Shown here piece after piece: positions 63,184-64,000 of a stretch of 64,000 bases of DNA. The stretch's first letter is position 1, and each line of letters opens with the position of its first letter. The stretch is from Croceicoccus marinus (GTDB lineage Bacteria > Pseudomonadota > Alphaproteobacteria > Sphingomonadales > Sphingomonadaceae). The notes under the pieces are model-generated. The model saw only the letters and a list, made by a program, of their open reading frames with translations, was not told the DNA's origin and did no database searches. The DNA is taken from contig NZ_CP019602.1 in NCBI RefSeq assembly GCF_001661675.2, forward strand, positions 2,319,501 to 2,383,500, read 5' to 3'. The translations under genes and the position numbers were made by a program.

Positions 63184-63521
63184 TCCCTTCGGGCGCGCGG
63201 GTGTGGATCGCGCTCGGCCACACGGATATGCGCAAGGGCATGCAGGGCCTGGCGCTGCTGGTGCAGCAGGGTCTCAAGCGTAATCCGCACGGCGGCGATC
63301 TGTTCGTGTTCCGTGGCCGCGCAGGCTCGCTGATCAAGATCATCTGGCACGACGGGATCGGCATGTCGCTCTACGCCAAGCGGCTAGAGAAGGGCCGGTT
63401 CGTATGGCCCTCAGCGACTGAGGGAACGGTGTCGCTGACCCCCTCGCAGCTGGCCTGCCTGCTGGAGGGGATCGACTGGCGCAGCCCGCAGTATACATGG
63501 CGGCCGCAGAGCGCCGGATAA
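63180..63521 (+). CDS. tnpB: IS66 accessory protein TnpB (copy 2)
   Basis: 113 aa, same protein as the copy at 26907, with the GHTDMRKGMQGLA hallmark. Confidence 0.93.
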   Translation: MIPSGARVWIALGHTDMRKGMQGLALLVQQGLKRNPHGGDLFVFRGRAGSLIKIIWHDGIGMSLYAKRLEKGRFVWPSATEGTVSLTPSQLACLLEGIDWRSPQYTWRPQSAG

Positions 63522-63581
63522 TCGGCGCGAGGCGGTGTTTTGCCCTTGCAGCAGAGGGTGGATGATGATTCACTCCGGTCT

Positions 63582-64000
63582 ATGGAAGCCGCCATTTCGC
63601 CCCTTCCGGACGATGTCGAAGCGCTCAAGGCGCTGGTGGTGGCGATGGCCCGCAAGGCCGATGAGGCAGAGGCCAGGCTTGCCAACGCCATGGCCCACCA
63701 GAGCGCTATCGAGGCGCTGATCGCTCACCTCAAGCTGCAGATCGCCAAGCTCAAGCGCGAGCAGTATGGCCCCAGCGCCGAACGCAGCCGCCGTCTGCTC
63801 GACCAGATGGAGCTGCAGCTCGAAGAGCTCGAGGCTGATGCCGCCGAAGACGACCTGATCGCCGAGGGAGCGGCGGCCAAGACCGCCACGGTCACCGCCT
63901 TCGAGCGCAAGCGCCCGACAAGGAAGCCGTTCCCCGAGCATCTGCCGCGCGAGCGCGTCGTGGTGCCTGCGCCCTGTTCCTGCCCGGCCTGCGGTGGGGA
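63582..64000 (+). CDS. tnpC: IS66 transposase TnpC (copy 2), N-terminal part
   Basis: The first 139 codons are in the window: coiled coil and the start of the Cys4 zinc finger (CSCPACGG). Same as copy 1 so far. Whether this copy is free of the nested recombinase element cannot be seen; if so, it could supply active transposase to both copies. Confidence 0.88.
   Translation, partial: MEAAISPLPDDVEALKALVVAMARKADEAEARLANAMAHQSAIEALIAHLKLQIAKLKREQYGPSAERSRRLLDQMELQLEELEADAAEDDLIAEGAAAKTATVTAFERKRPTRKPFPEHLPRERVVVPAPCSCPACGG

Larger units (their letters stand above)
23700..64000. mobile_element. Genomic island integrated at the tRNA-Leu 3' end (far end not in window)
   Basis: From the tRNA onward gene content changes to integrase, resolvase, ParB-like protein, relaxase, SSB, insertion sequences, an accessory oxidase and defence genes. 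The left border is near the tRNA 3' end. I searched for a second copy of the tRNA tail as the right attachment site and found none, so the island extends past 64000. A relaxase but no type IV secretion genes are visible here; whether it is self-transferring or only mobilisable cannot be decided. Confidence 0.8.
62721..64000 (+). mobile_element. IS66-family element, copy 2 (runs off the window)
   Basis: Starts with the same GTACCCCTCCGGCG end as copy 1, at a constant offset of 36273 bp, and matches it at every place compared to the window end. The eight bases before it (GAAGGATG) differ from copy 1, so it is an independent insertion in the restriction gene. Its right end is not visible. Confidence 0.92.

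Noticed and set aside
23700..64000. Right attachment site matching the tRNA-Leu tail
   Set aside because: No second copy of the tRNA 3' sequence was found by eye, so the far end must be outside the window or share only a very short core.
1..64000. CRISPR arrays
   Set aside because: No regularly spaced short repeats were seen on either strand.

Overview
The first ~23.7 kb is a GC-rich alphaproteobacterial chromosome backbone. Gene content and order (lptD-surA-pdxA-rsmA, metX-metW, hisC-tyrA, ftsE-ftsX) and the protein style point to Sphingomonadales, probably Erythrobacteraceae; this is inference without a database search. At 23631 lies a tRNA-Leu(GAG). Everything after it, to the end of the window (more than 40 kb), is a mobile, mosaic genomic island whose far end is not seen.

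Backbone (1-23630): end of an outer-membrane barrel gene, holC, pepA, the envelope/vitamin B6/rRNA operon lptD-surA-pdxA-rsmA, an arginine-succinyltransferase operon (M20 hydrolase, astA, astB), a class A acid phosphatase, dnaB, metXW divergent from hisC-tyrA, plsC, a YdcF protein, ftsEX and a zinc-ribbon membrane protein.

Island, integration end (23700-35245): a minus-strand gene train runs toward the tRNA: three unknown proteins, a ParB-like protein, a 57-aa ORF, a catalytic-domain-only serine resolvase and a large serine integrase whose frame runs through the tRNA gene. The ParB-like gene is split by an IS66-family element (26448-31588) with a perfect 8-bp target duplication. That IS66 transposase is itself split by a 2.58-kb serine-recombinase mini-element. 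Joining the ends of the mini-element at an AT core repairs tnpC outside and, in the predicted circle, gives the first gene of the mini-element a ribosome-binding site and ATG that the integrated form lacks.

Island, cargo (35246-64000): a MobA/MobL-type relaxase; an IS110/IS1111-type element with a probable guide-RNA region; a terminal-oxidase cluster (assembly factor, CopD-like, DUF2231-like, CoxB, CoxA-CoxC fusion, small subunit) with altered proton-channel and CuA residues; a frameshifted Kef-type antiporter; a plasmid-like block with two exonucleases, a sigma-like protein and SSB; and a defence block with a Gabija pair (gajA, gajB) divergent from a type IIG restriction-modification gene. 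The latter is cut by a second IS66 copy that matches the first over every compared part and runs off the window.

Positions were worked out by hand from the sequence; functions of unnamed proteins are stated only as far as visible motifs allow.
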